From: Pseudomonadota bacterium
GTDB lineage: Bacteria; Pseudomonadota; Gammaproteobacteria; Halothiobacillales; Halothiobacillaceae
Assembly (NCBI GenBank): GCA_021795795.1
Contig: JAJYPA010000110.1
Location: 1-18,815, forward strand
Direction of reading: 5' to 3'
Length of the DNA stretch: 18,815 nt
Made by a program: the position numbers and the translations under genes. The notes below the pieces were generated by a model that was given only the letters and a program-made list of their open reading frames with translations, was not told the origin of the DNA and ran no database searches. This document shows positions 7,052-14,041 of this stretch, one piece after another (the first letter of the stretch is position 1; each line of letters starts with the position of its first letter).

Positions 7052-8193
7052 GCATGGTTAAATCGTTCAGATGGTGTTTCGTAGTTTAGTGTTTTTCTTG
7101 GCCGCGTATTCAATTGCCTCGCCACGGTATTGAGCTTGGCTTGCGAATAGGATGAGAGATCGGTTCCTTTTGGGAAGTACTGCCGAAGTAGTCCATTGGT
7201 GTTCTCATTTGATCCGCGCTGCCAAGGACTCTGAGGGTCGCAGAAGTAAACCTGGATGTCGGTCGCCAACGTAAAGCGATTGTGGTCGGCCATCTCCTTG
7301 CCCCGATCCCAAGTCAACGATTGGTAGAGCTCCCGAGGCAACTTGTGGGCGTGCTTGATCAGGGCGTTAATGACCGTCTCGCTGTCTTGGCGAGCGACTT
7401 TAACCAGCATCACGTAGCGTGATTGACGTTCAACGAGGGTGGCAATCTGGCTATTCTTGCTGCCGATCAGCAGATCTCCTTCCCAATGGCCGGGTACCGC
7501 CCGATCTTCCACCGTGGCTGGACGTTCGCTGATCGATATCGTGTTCGTAATCCTGCCGTGATCATCGGTCTTCTGTGTGTGATGACGCGAACGGCGCATG
7601 GCCCGAGTTCGCCTCAAATGCTGCAGCAATTCCTTCTTCAAGGCGCCACGGGCTTGGATGAAGAGGCTGCGGTAGATGGTTTCGTGTGACACCTGAAAGT
7701 TCTCGTCGCCTGGGTGGCTGCGCTTCAACCAGCCAGCGATCTGCTCTGGTGACCATTGTCGTTGCAGCTTGTCTGCCACGATCTCGGCCAACGCTCGGTT
7801 CACCACCAGTTTACAGGTCTTGGGGCGATGTGCCCGATCCCAGGCCGCCTGATCGGCTTGACTGGCCCGGTAATATTCCTGCCCACCGTTACGTCCGATC
7901 TCACGACTGATCGTGGAAGGCGCACGCCCGAGTAATACTGCAATCGAACGGATCGAGTGGCCAGCAACCAAAGACCGCGATATCTCTTCGCGTTCTGCTA
8001 GCGTCAGCGCTAATCTGGAGCGGTGTCGTTGGGCTGGCCTGATCCCGCCTGACTCAGCCAGAATCCCCTGGATCGATGAGTGGTTTCGATCAAAAAGTTG
8101 GGCGATGCTCTGGAGCGACTCGCCTTTTTGCCAGTGATCCCACATCAGGGCCTTCTGGCTCTCCGTGTAATAGATCCTCGGTCTTTGCTTCAT
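7033..8193 (-). CDS. IS30-family DDE transposase
   Basis: A 386-residue transposase that cuts and joins the element's ends. An N-terminal pair of helix-turn-helix regions (about residues 10-45 and 65-100; STISREIGRN is typical) precedes a retroviral-type catalytic core. The acidic triad is visible as D240 (HWEGD), D296 (LTWDRG) and E330 (SPWQRGSNENTNGLLRQYFP) with the 33-residue spacing usual for IS30. ATG 8193 is chosen because AGGAG sits 8 bases upstream; a GTG three codons earlier is in frame but overlaps that site. Length is normal and the frame is intact. Confidence 0.93.
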   Translation of the reverse strand: MKQRPRIYYTESQKALMWDHWQKGESLQSIAQLFDRNHSSIQGILAESGGIRPAQRHRSRLALTLAEREEISRSLVAGHSIRSIAVLLGRAPSTISREIGRNGGQEYYRASQADQAAWDRAHRPKTCKLVVNRALAEIVADKLQRQWSPEQIAGWLKRSHPGDENFQVSHETIYRSLFIQARGALKKELLQHLRRTRAMRRSRHHTQKTDDHGRITNTISISERPATVEDRAVPGHWEGDLLIGSKNSQIATLVERQSRYVMLVKVARQDSETVINALIKHAHKLPRELYQSLTWDRGKEMADHNRFTLATDIQVYFCDPQSPWQRGSNENTNGLLRQYFPKGTDLSSYSQAKLNTVARQLNTRPRKTLNYETPSERFNHAVAFTG

Positions 8194-8228
8194 CTGCAGC
8201 ACTCCTTCTTCCTATTCGGAAGCTAGTG

Positions 8229-8254
8229 TGTTGCATCCACCAGTTGAATCCACA
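8229..8254 (-). repeat. IS30-family right inverted repeat
   Basis: On the minus strand starts TGTGGATTCAACTGGTG and mirrors 7026-7051. It lies just upstream of the transposase gene and probably contains its promoter. Confidence 0.88.
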
Positions 8255-8256
8255 CC

Positions 8257-8267
8257 GAGAAGCAGAC
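8257..8267. repeat. Right half of palindromic repeat copy 2
   Basis: GAGAAGCAGAC, the other half of the palindrome split by the IS; preceded by the second CC of the duplication at 8255-8256. Confidence 0.85.
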
Positions 8268-8336
8268 TTTTGAATCGACCATCCTGACGGCCCATTAGTG
8301 TCACTGTGATGATTCAATTATATAAAGTGTCTACAG

Positions 8337-9377
8337 CTATTTTTGGTTTAATGCAGCGTCAGTCCTCTGATTCTTTGATCGTTTGGCTGCTTTGCTCAGG
8401 AACACCTGAGATGCCGCTGATTTCCGATGTGCTTTGATGGGACTGGCAGCGGTGATTTGAGTAATGCCACCCTTGCCCCGCTTTTGGGATGAATGACCAT
8501 AGTGCTGCTTGGTCCGATCAGAGGCATGCCCCATCGCGGCACTGATATCGTCAAAGTGAGTAGTCGTGTCGGCCTTCAAGTCGGCAGCAAACTGGTGCCT
8601 GAAGCTATAAGCACTAACCTTTTTCCATACCGGATCGTATTGGGTCATCTGATCGCGAATACGCTGAAGGCGTTTTTGAAAAGCATTCTTCGGATCGATC
8701 TGGATTGTTGTGATCTGATGCTCTTGGATGCATGCCATTAACTCATAGACCAGATCGTCATCCAGCACGCGCCACGCATCCACGGTCAATTCCCGCCATG
8801 TCTGACCACCACCGGTAATGGCGCTGACCTTGGCACCTTGGATGTGAAATGTCAGGCAATGATTGGTTTCGATCACAAGTTGAATACCCAATCGCATTTC
8901 TTCAGGCCGAGCCCCGGTCAAAGCCATGACCATCATTGCGAGTTGGTCTTCTTTGGTGTTCATGGCACGAATCAATTGACTACGCCAGTTATCCGGCAAT
9001 CCATTCAATGACTGGCGTTTGCTGGATTTCCTGGACGAATGCTGACGACCTTTGCTGGTGTGGCTTGAATCTGCGGCTGGTACATAACCCACCCTACGGA
9101 TGTCGTCATCCAATTGGGCGTACAACGCCCGAATGGATTGATCCCAGTCATCGTGGGTTGATTCAATCCCATTCAGGATTTGCTGAGCAATGCCGCGCCG
9201 CCATGCTGCCCTCAATACAGCAAGACTCGACTTGCTCTTGATCTGGTGGATAGCGGCATAGTTACGCCAATGCTGCCCCTTGAGACGAGCCCATGCCCGA
9301 TCATATTCCGCTGCCGTGGATGCCTTGATCGGCCTGATCTGCTCTTGCGCTAATCGGTGTTCAGCGGAGTACGTCAT
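8337..9377 (-). CDS. Divergent tyrosine recombinase / integrase
   Basis: A 346-residue site-specific recombinase. The C-terminal half carries a recognisable but divergent catalytic set: R157 (ALTGARPEEM), Y257-S-F-R260-H (the usual HxxR box with Tyr in the first place), H284 (MGHAS) and nucleophile Y293 (TKQHYGH). The N-terminal half is helical and could be the core-binding domain. About residues 103-122 are Ser/Lys/Arg-rich, and after Y293 there is an unusual basic tail of about 50 residues. It does not resemble the P4-type integrase at 14140-15402 and lacks that Arm domain. ATG 9377 lies one base after the stop of the preceding ORF, so it is the third gene of an alpA-ORF-int operon. Its recombination site is unknown. 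Confidence 0.8.
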   Translation of the reverse strand: MTYSAEHRLAQEQIRPIKASTAAEYDRAWARLKGQHWRNYAAIHQIKSKSSLAVLRAAWRRGIAQQILNGIESTHDDWDQSIRALYAQLDDDIRRVGYVPAADSSHTSKGRQHSSRKSSKRQSLNGLPDNWRSQLIRAMNTKEDQLAMMVMALTGARPEEMRLGIQLVIETNHCLTFHIQGAKVSAITGGGQTWRELTVDAWRVLDDDLVYELMACIQEHQITTIQIDPKNAFQKRLQRIRDQMTQYDPVWKKVSAYSFRHQFAADLKADTTTHFDDISAAMGHASDRTKQHYGHSSQKRGKGGITQITAASPIKAHRKSAASQVFLSKAAKRSKNQRTDAALNQK

Positions 9378-9378
9378 G

Positions 9379-9957
9379 CTAAACGCCTGCGATGAGCATT
9401 GGCCCAGAATACGGTGGCGATCTCAGTGGAAGGCTGCAAACCTGACTGATGGGTTCTGCCTGCAAGGCTGGGGTTTGCTCTTGATTTGAGTGGGCAGCCT
9501 GAAGGTGATTTTTGCCTGATAAGTTGGTGGGCTGCTGGGACAAGACTTCAGCCTGATGCCAAGTGGGCAGCGAGACCTGGGGGTTCTGCTTGGATAGGAT
9601 GGGCGCTTGAAAATAAGACTTCGTGCTTGGCAAAAAAAGACCGCAAAAATTGCGTTCTATTTTTACCAAACACCCCATTTTTGGACGCGTTACGAAACGC
9701 CCAAAAATGGGGTGATTGGGGTGCTTTCTGAGTGGCAGGATGCCCGCTGAGAGGAAGATTTTTCCCTGAAGCAAGATGCCCGCAGACCAGTAGATTTTGG
9801 CTTTAATGAAGCTGCCCACTAAGCAAAACGATTTCCTGATAATCCGAGTGATTCCGGTCCATCGTTTGTCGGCGTTCTTTTCCGAACCACGCAATACATC
9901 GGATATCGGTGCGGGCTGTTCCTGAGTTAAGTGCTGCTGGATATTCACCGATGTCAT
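9379..9957 (-). CDS. Repeat-built ORF of unknown function between alpA and int
   Basis: A 192-codon open frame. I do not recognise the protein. Its start ATG (9955-9957) overlaps the alpA stop as ATGA and its stop lies one base before the integrase ATG; such tight spacing on both sides argues that it is translated. About residues 1-40 are ordinary and hydrophilic. From there to about 175 the DNA is a degenerate 36-bp repeat array with a hairpin in the middle, giving 12-residue units such as KIYWSAGILLQG and KIFLSAGILPLR and a more polar set (KSYFQAPILSKQ, NPQVSLPTWHQA). The repeats are recognisable at the DNA level and poorly kept as protein, so the frame may instead be an open passage across a cis-acting DNA element. 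No known domain, signal peptide or catalytic motif is visible. Confidence 0.45.
   Translation of the reverse strand: MTSVNIQQHLTQEQPAPISDVLRGSEKNADKRWTGITRIIRKSFCLVGSFIKAKIYWSAGILLQGKIFLSAGILPLRKHPNHPIFGRFVTRPKMGCLVKIERNFCGLFLPSTKSYFQAPILSKQNPQVSLPTWHQAEVLSQQPTNLSGKNHLQAAHSNQEQTPALQAEPISQVCSLPLRSPPYSGPMLIAGV
9442..9834. repeat. Degenerate 36-bp direct repeat array
   Basis: Units of exactly 36 bp start at 9442, 9478, 9514, 9550 and 9586, then at 9727, 9763 and 9799; 105 bp with a long hairpin separate the two groups. Common features on + are a CCTGA-like start, a central TGGGC (left group) or TGCCC (right group) box, and an AGAnTTT-like end. Similarity is loose, highest between the units at 9727 and 9763. 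There are no unique spacers, so it is not a CRISPR array. Confidence 0.6.
9666..9719. other. Long hairpin inside the repeat array
   Basis: CACCCCATTTTTGG (9671-9684) pairs perfectly with CCAAAAATGGGGTG (9701-9714); CCAA (9666-9669) and TTGG (9716-9719) extend the stem past one A-A mismatch, and GCGTT/AACGC (9687-9691, 9696-9700) form an inner stem over an ACGA loop. No T-run follows on either strand, so it is not a classical terminator. It lies within an open frame. Confidence 0.85.
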
Positions 9958-10226
9958 ACCGCAACGGCTGACTCAGAAAGTGACTCATTCAAACCCACGG
10001 CAGGCTGGCTTGCTAACTGCTGGATGAATGCCTCTACTTCAGATGCTTGCCACATGGTGATGCGTCCAATCCGTTTTGGCTGTGGTGCAAACCCTCGTGC
10101 CACCCAAATCCACCAGGTCGATTTGGATATTGGGATCAGAGCGGGAATTGGTGGGTTGGTGGTGCGATCACCGATGATGTCTCTAAGCCGTAAGAAGTAG
10201 TCCGGGGATGTGTATTTCTGGTTCAT
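9954..10226 (-). CDS. alpA: AlpA-family excisionase/regulator
   Basis: A 90-residue winged-helix DNA-binding protein of the AlpA (prophage CP4-57 regulator / MerR-like excisionase) family. The motif is complete: a first strand region FLRLRDII, then ISKSTWWIWVARGFAPQPKR and the wing/helix RITMWQASEVEAFI. Family members activate integrase or act as excisionases of P4-like islands. AGGAA (10234-10238 on the minus strand) is 7 bases upstream of the ATG. It is the first gene of a coupled operon ending in the recombinase at 8337, so the natural inference is control or direction of that recombinase. Confidence 0.88.
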   Translation of the reverse strand: MNQKYTSPDYFLRLRDIIGDRTTNPPIPALIPISKSTWWIWVARGFAPQPKRIGRITMWQASEVEAFIQQLASQPAVGLNESLSESAVAV

Positions 10227-10522
10227 GCTGCGTTTCCTAAATGATGTTGGGCGATATGCTCAACTCATATTTTACTGCGAAAACGCAAATCCAAAAAATT
10301 CACAACGAAATAAGTTGCTGTTAAATAATGTGAAATTTGACATGGTTGATTTTTCCGGATACAAACTTGTCCGAGTTTCATCAATTCAATTGCCGGAGTG
10401 GGGACTATTTCTTGGCCTGAGATCGGGACTGTATTTGTAAATGGTTGGCACTAGGCTTTGAATTCCCACTTCGCCAACCCAAGACGAGCGAATGAGATTA
10501 TCCAAATCCCTTTCACACCCTG
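10227..10522. other. Intergenic region upstream of alpA, downstream of the phosphoesterase
   Basis: About 300 bp with no supportable gene. The half near alpA is AT-rich and includes a GCGTTTTCGC palindrome and TAAAAT (minus strand) that could serve the alpA promoter. GGTTGGC (10443-10449) and GCCAACC (10473-10479) form a 7-bp inverted repeat without a T-run. No terminator is clear after the phosphoesterase. Confidence 0.5.
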
Positions 10523-11368
10523 CTAAAGATCTAGCACCACAGGATGGAAGCCCTTCCTGCGCTCGTCGGGATACCCCAAAGGGGAGGAAACAATCCGGGT
10601 TTCTTCCAACTCATAATCTACGGGGTCATGCAGGTGGCCGTGGATCCACAGTTGGGGTTGATGCTTGTAAATCAGGTCATCCAGCTCAACACAGAAGAAT
10701 TCCTTCAACTCACTAAACTGGTGCCTGTCATGCTGGCTGATGAACGAAGGGGCATGGTGGGTCATGACAACGGTTTTGCCTTTGAACGGTTTGGTGAGTT
10801 CCGTGTTTAACCACGCGACCGATTCATGGTGAGCCGCCAGAGTATCGGCTACTGAAAGCAGTTGGCCGTTTTGATTATTAACCTGCCCATACTCAGGCAT
10901 CAATTCCTGACCAACTTCATGAAAATCCGGGTTAGGGTTGGTCCATAGTGTGCAGCCCAATACCCGTATCCCCTTCAGTTCAATCAACTGATTGTCCAAC
11001 AGGTGAACCCGTTCAGGCAGCGCGGCTTGAATACGGTCAACAGTAATTGGAGCCAGTGCCTGATCGGTATAGTCATGGTTACCCATCACGCCAACAATTG
11101 TTGCATCGGTGTAGGTTCGCATTTCAGTCAGGCATTGACGTATGCCATCAATTCCCTCAGCTACATCACCGGCAATACAAATCAGATCATCTGCGGTGAG
11201 TGTGTTGAATGCAGATGAACTGATCAACGACCGGAACACCTTATTCTGTTGCAGCGATTGGCCCCGGCCTGTTGCCGCAGCCGACCCCGGGCTTGCCCTG
11301 AAATCAGACTCGGTGCCCACCTCAAAATCATCATCCCAATGCAGGTCTGAGCAAATCATGATACGCAT
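10523..11368 (-). CDS. Calcineurin-like metallophosphoesterase
   Basis: A 281-residue phosphoesterase with the complete dinuclear-metal signature in order: D8-L-H10 (SDLHWD), G67-D68, G96-N-H-D99, H204 (MTHHAP) and G244-H-L-H247. Proteins of this fold hydrolyse phosphomonoesters or diesters, including nucleic-acid ends and cyclic nucleotides; the substrate here cannot be read from sequence. Residues about 15-45 form a Gly/Ala/Ser-rich insertion after the first motif. No signal peptide, so cytoplasmic. AGGA is 8 bases before the ATG. It follows the AAA+ gene by 90 bp on the same strand with no terminator between them, so the two are probably co-transcribed and may work together. Confidence 0.88.
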   Translation of the reverse strand: MRIMICSDLHWDDDFEVGTESDFRASPGSAAATGRGQSLQQNKVFRSLISSSAFNTLTADDLICIAGDVAEGIDGIRQCLTEMRTYTDATIVGVMGNHDYTDQALAPITVDRIQAALPERVHLLDNQLIELKGIRVLGCTLWTNPNPDFHEVGQELMPEYGQVNNQNGQLLSVADTLAAHHESVAWLNTELTKPFKGKTVVMTHHAPSFISQHDRHQFSELKEFFCVELDDLIYKHQPQLWIHGHLHDPVDYELEETRIVSSPLGYPDERRKGFHPVVLDL

Positions 11369-11458
11369 GGTGGATCCTTTGAATTTCGCTGACTTGAATC
11401 TGTGTAGTTGATTACCTGCCCTGACATTCAGACCGAAATGCAGGCAGGCACGGGCAGC

Positions 11459-13048
11459 TCAGTGCAGCCGCATCAGAGGATACTTTTCCTTCGCATTGCT
11501 GATGACGCTATCCATCACTCGTTTGACCTGACGAACACTGGTTTTGCCTTTCAAGAACTTTTTGAGTAATCGATCATTGATCGGTGGCATTTCGCTGACA
11601 GGAATTTGTCTCGCACCCCAGTAAGCCCACCACAGTTGGTACGCCACCATCAACATATGATCAGCCGTGGGCTCGGGTACACGCAGAACCCTCACTCGAT
11701 CCCGGATGGGCAGGGGTAACTCTTTCGTGCTGTTGGCCGTGGCTAAATAGGTTACCCGGCTCAGGTCGATATTTTCCAATAGGCACTCGTCATAAAAAAC
11801 ACCAGCGTTCCGGATTTCCAGTAATTGCAACAGAGTGTCATAGACATTGCCGTTGTTTCGGCCGGTACCGGCTTTTTCAATTTCATCGAGAATCACCACG
11901 GGATTGGGACACTGTTTCTGATTAATGAAATCTGAGATCACACTCGGGCGTGCTGAACTCCATGATCGTGATGATCCTTTCAGCGTCATGTTATCGGCCA
12001 TCCCTCCGACGGACAGGATCAGACTGGGTACAGCCATCAAATCGGCCAGACGTTGCAGATAATGCGTTTTCCCTAATCCGGAGGGGCCGACCAGCACAAT
12101 GGGTTTCACCAATGCCGGGGCGAGTTGGTAACGCTGATTATCGACCAGGTCGGCACAAATCACTGACGTAATCCGCCTCATCCAGGGAAACTCTTCGTCA
12201 AGCACGGTCTGAATCACGGCTGCCGGTTGCACCACCCGCACCGGCTCCATCGGCTCGGTCAGTGGTTTGTATTTCTTTACCAGAAAGTCGTCTTTCTCTG
12301 AATCCAGGGCATCGATCTTGTCAACCAGAATGACGGCTGTCTTGCTGCTGTCAGTATTCCCAACAAACGTGCGGTTGTCGGCACTGGATGACTTCTTCTC
12401 ACGCTGCAGGCCATCAGGCGTGGCCTGGATTTCTTTACGAACCGATGGTTTCATCAGCTCGCTGAGGGAGGAAGGCAGAGCAGGTTTATCGTTCACCTCG
12501 TCGGTATTGGACATATGCAGCCACTGTGCAAACAGTTTCAGGAAGCCAGATCGTTCCTTGACATCCCACTCTACCAAGCGCTTCTGGATACGGGTGAGAT
12601 AGTGCTTGGCCTCATCAACTTCAATTTTGAAGATGGAATCAAGCGTCAGGAGCAGCACTAATTTGATCCAATTCCCCATCTCCAGCACCTTGGGTTCGCC
12701 CACAGCCAAATCCACCCACTCAAGATGCGGCGGTTTGGAGAAAACACTCAGATGTTGGACGAGCGCATTAAAACGAATCGGAGCCACCGTCCGAATGGAT
12801 GCATTGAGAGAGTCAGTCAGGCGAAATTCAGCCAGCATGCTCAGTAATGCGAACTGTTGGCGCTGAACCTCCGCCCATGCTTCGTCGATATCTTGATTGA
12901 GCGCATTGAGTGCCTTCGACTGCTTTTGGATGCGCAACTCTTCAGTTTGCTGTCGCTCAATAATGCGACGGGCTTCCTGCAGGTGGGCCTCAACCTCCAT
13001 GGATTCAAGGTCAAAATAGTTCAACTCGTGAAATGTTCCAATTGACAT
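11459..13048 (-). CDS. Lon-like AAA+ ATPase without protease domain
   Basis: A 529-residue protein. Residues 1-65 are charged and probably coiled-coil; 66-180 are helical with no family I recognise; 181-275 are polar and probably flexible. The AAA+ module starts near 285: Walker A GPSGLGKT (321-328), Walker B VVILDE (384-389), sensor 1 ATANS (436-440), a candidate arginine finger in PIRDRVR (447-453), and a sensor-2-like region VRQVKR (505-510). The layout between the Walker motifs resembles the Lon ATPase domain, but the protein ends soon after it, with no Ser-Lys protease domain. It may remodel protein or nucleic-acid complexes; the target is unknown. It is the first gene of the AAA+/phosphoesterase operon, under a strong promoter with an overlapping dyad. 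Confidence 0.85.
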   Translation of the reverse strand: MSIGTFHELNYFDLESMEVEAHLQEARRIIERQQTEELRIQKQSKALNALNQDIDEAWAEVQRQQFALLSMLAEFRLTDSLNASIRTVAPIRFNALVQHLSVFSKPPHLEWVDLAVGEPKVLEMGNWIKLVLLLTLDSIFKIEVDEAKHYLTRIQKRLVEWDVKERSGFLKLFAQWLHMSNTDEVNDKPALPSSLSELMKPSVRKEIQATPDGLQREKKSSSADNRTFVGNTDSSKTAVILVDKIDALDSEKDDFLVKKYKPLTEPMEPVRVVQPAAVIQTVLDEEFPWMRRITSVICADLVDNQRYQLAPALVKPIVLVGPSGLGKTHYLQRLADLMAVPSLILSVGGMADNMTLKGSSRSWSSARPSVISDFINQKQCPNPVVILDEIEKAGTGRNNGNVYDTLLQLLEIRNAGVFYDECLLENIDLSRVTYLATANSTKELPLPIRDRVRVLRVPEPTADHMLMVAYQLWWAYWGARQIPVSEMPPINDRLLKKFLKGKTSVRQVKRVMDSVISNAKEKYPLMRLH

Positions 13049-13064
13049 TGCTCAACCCTCGCGC

Positions 13065-13089
13065 TTACTACACAGTCAGTGTATAGTAA
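13065..13089. promoter_or_regulatory. 25-bp operator-like dyad over the AAA+ promoter
   Basis: An odd-centred palindrome beginning TTACTA-ACA and ending TGT-TAGTAA (single mismatch in the gap), with 10 of 12 base pairs matching about centre 13077. It covers the -10 box and the predicted transcription start of the AAA+ operon, as a repressor site would. The neighbouring regulator gene (13227-13973) is the obvious candidate to bind it. Confidence 0.65.
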
Positions 13090-13111
13090 CGTTTTGTAAT
13101 GGTATTGTCAA
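13083..13111 (-). promoter_or_regulatory. Promoter of the AAA+/phosphoesterase operon
   Basis: On the minus strand a perfect -35 TTGACA (13111-13106) and -10 TACTAT (13088-13083) are 17 bp apart, ending about 35 bp before the AAA+ ATG. The dyad at 13065-13089 overlaps the -10. Confidence 0.7.
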
Positions 13112-13177
13112 TGTATCTCAGTGGTTGGTTTTTGAATGTCAGCCAACAGATCGTGGTAAATAACAGGTGCAGAATGA

Positions 13178-13208
13178 CATCAGCCTCTGTATTAAACAGA
13201 GGCTGATG
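13178..13208. terminator. 13-bp perfect hairpin after the regulator gene
   Basis: CATCAGCCTCTGT (13178-13190) pairs with ACAGAGGCTGATG (13196-13208) over an ATTAA loop, 18 bp beyond the regulator's stop on the minus strand. There is no T-run, so termination would be weak or factor-dependent; it may instead protect the mRNA end. It separates the regulator from the AAA+ promoter. Confidence 0.55.
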
Positions 13209-13226
13209 CGTGGAGAGTGACTGGGA

Positions 13227-13973
13227 TTAAATACTGGCTAAACCACTGTGGCGGTCACGTGAAGACTTAAAAATACGCTGACGGGCTTCCTCTGGCGTCA
13301 CGCCTGCCAGATCGCAATCTCTGATCAGTTGCTGCCAGGCCGCATCCTTGGATTGGCCTGTTTCGCCCCTTATTTGCTCCTGACGTCCGATGCTCAACAA
13401 AGTGGCATTCACTTCGTCAAAATCCAGCGGTTGGTTTAACCAGTGATCATCACCGTACCAGTCTTTGGGCAGAACTCTGATGTCGGATTCCTGCACGCCC
13501 ATGGCGGGCAATAATAGAGCCCAGACAGAATCCACTGCCGATATCCGAACCAGATGTTCTTTCATATGCACGATGCGCACAGTCTGCTGCTGTTCTGGAC
13601 GCTGACCAATCTCCCAAAGCATTACGGGCTCGTGTCCGAACCAACATTTGATTGTCTCCACGTGTTTCTGCAAAGCAAATGCACTGAGTGTCGGCTGCCA
13701 GTTATGCACAACTCCTTTCTGTAATTGACCTTCACGGAGGCCCAGAAACGAGGCGAAGGCCAATTGCTTTTGCTCGGACAATCGTCGCGGCGTTCCCCGC
13801 AGCCAGGCACTCAGATTGCCATAGTCAAGCTTGATCGATTTGGTTTGCTGATTAGCCCAAGCGCCATAACGAAATAATAAATCCATCACCGACTGACCTT
13901 TCAGATCAAGCAAAGTTTTGATGGTTTCGCGGCGGGTATCTTCCAAGGAAGGATCGGGTGTAGGTGCTGTCAT
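13227..13973 (-). CDS. Putative XRE-like DNA-binding regulator
   Basis: About 248 residues from ATG 13973. I do not recognise a named family. Residues about 18-80 look like a Cro/CI-type helix-turn-helix domain: SVMDLLFRYG, then YGNLSAWLRGTPRRLSEQK and FASFLGL, the usual recognition helix and following helices. The C-terminal part (about 80-248) has no motif I know and could sense a ligand or partner. A GTG at 14009 is an alternative start, but it falls within a palindrome (14009-14028), so I prefer the ATG, though no Shine-Dalgarno is clear for either. It lies upstream of the AAA+ operon on the same strand, and similar dyads sit before both units, which suggests autoregulation and control of the operon. 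Confidence 0.6.
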   Translation of the reverse strand: MTAPTPDPSLEDTRRETIKTLLDLKGQSVMDLLFRYGAWANQQTKSIKLDYGNLSAWLRGTPRRLSEQKQLAFASFLGLREGQLQKGVVHNWQPTLSAFALQKHVETIKCWFGHEPVMLWEIGQRPEQQQTVRIVHMKEHLVRISAVDSVWALLLPAMGVQESDIRVLPKDWYGDDHWLNQPLDFDEVNATLLSIGRQEQIRGETGQSKDAAWQQLIRDCDLAGVTPEEARQRIFKSSRDRHSGLASI

Positions 13974-14008
13974 GATATTTACGATAGGGTTCAAGAAAAC
14001 AATTACCA

Positions 14009-14028
14009 CACACTACCATGACAGTGTG
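14009..14028. promoter_or_regulatory. Dyad upstream of the regulator gene
   Basis: CACACT (14009-14014) and AGTGTG (14023-14028) are inverted about CATG; 8 of 10 pairs match. It shares an ACACTG-type half-site with the dyad at 13065-13089, consistent with one protein binding both. Confidence 0.45.
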
Positions 14029-14041
14029 GCGCAAGGCAATT

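Larger units (their letters stand above)
7026..8254 (-). mobile_element. Complete IS30-family insertion sequence
   Basis: A 1229-bp element bounded by imperfect inverted repeats and flanked by a CC duplication (7024-7025 and 8255-8256). It carries a single intact DDE transposase on the minus strand whose stop codon lies within the left repeat. The ends were placed by reconstructing the target: removing the element plus one CC regenerates the palindrome seen intact elsewhere in the window. All parts look functional, so the insertion is probably recent. Confidence 0.9.

Noticed and set aside
6867..7055. 62-codon minus-strand frame running out of the IS30 element
   Set aside because: Crosses the element's end, lacks family signal and a ribosome site.
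9442..9834. CRISPR array with 36-bp repeats
   Set aside because: Units are contiguous and diverged, with no spacers and no cas genes.
10210..10440. 76-codon plus-strand frame upstream of alpA
   Set aside because: Opposite strand to the alpA start region and no recognisable feature; treated as intergenic.
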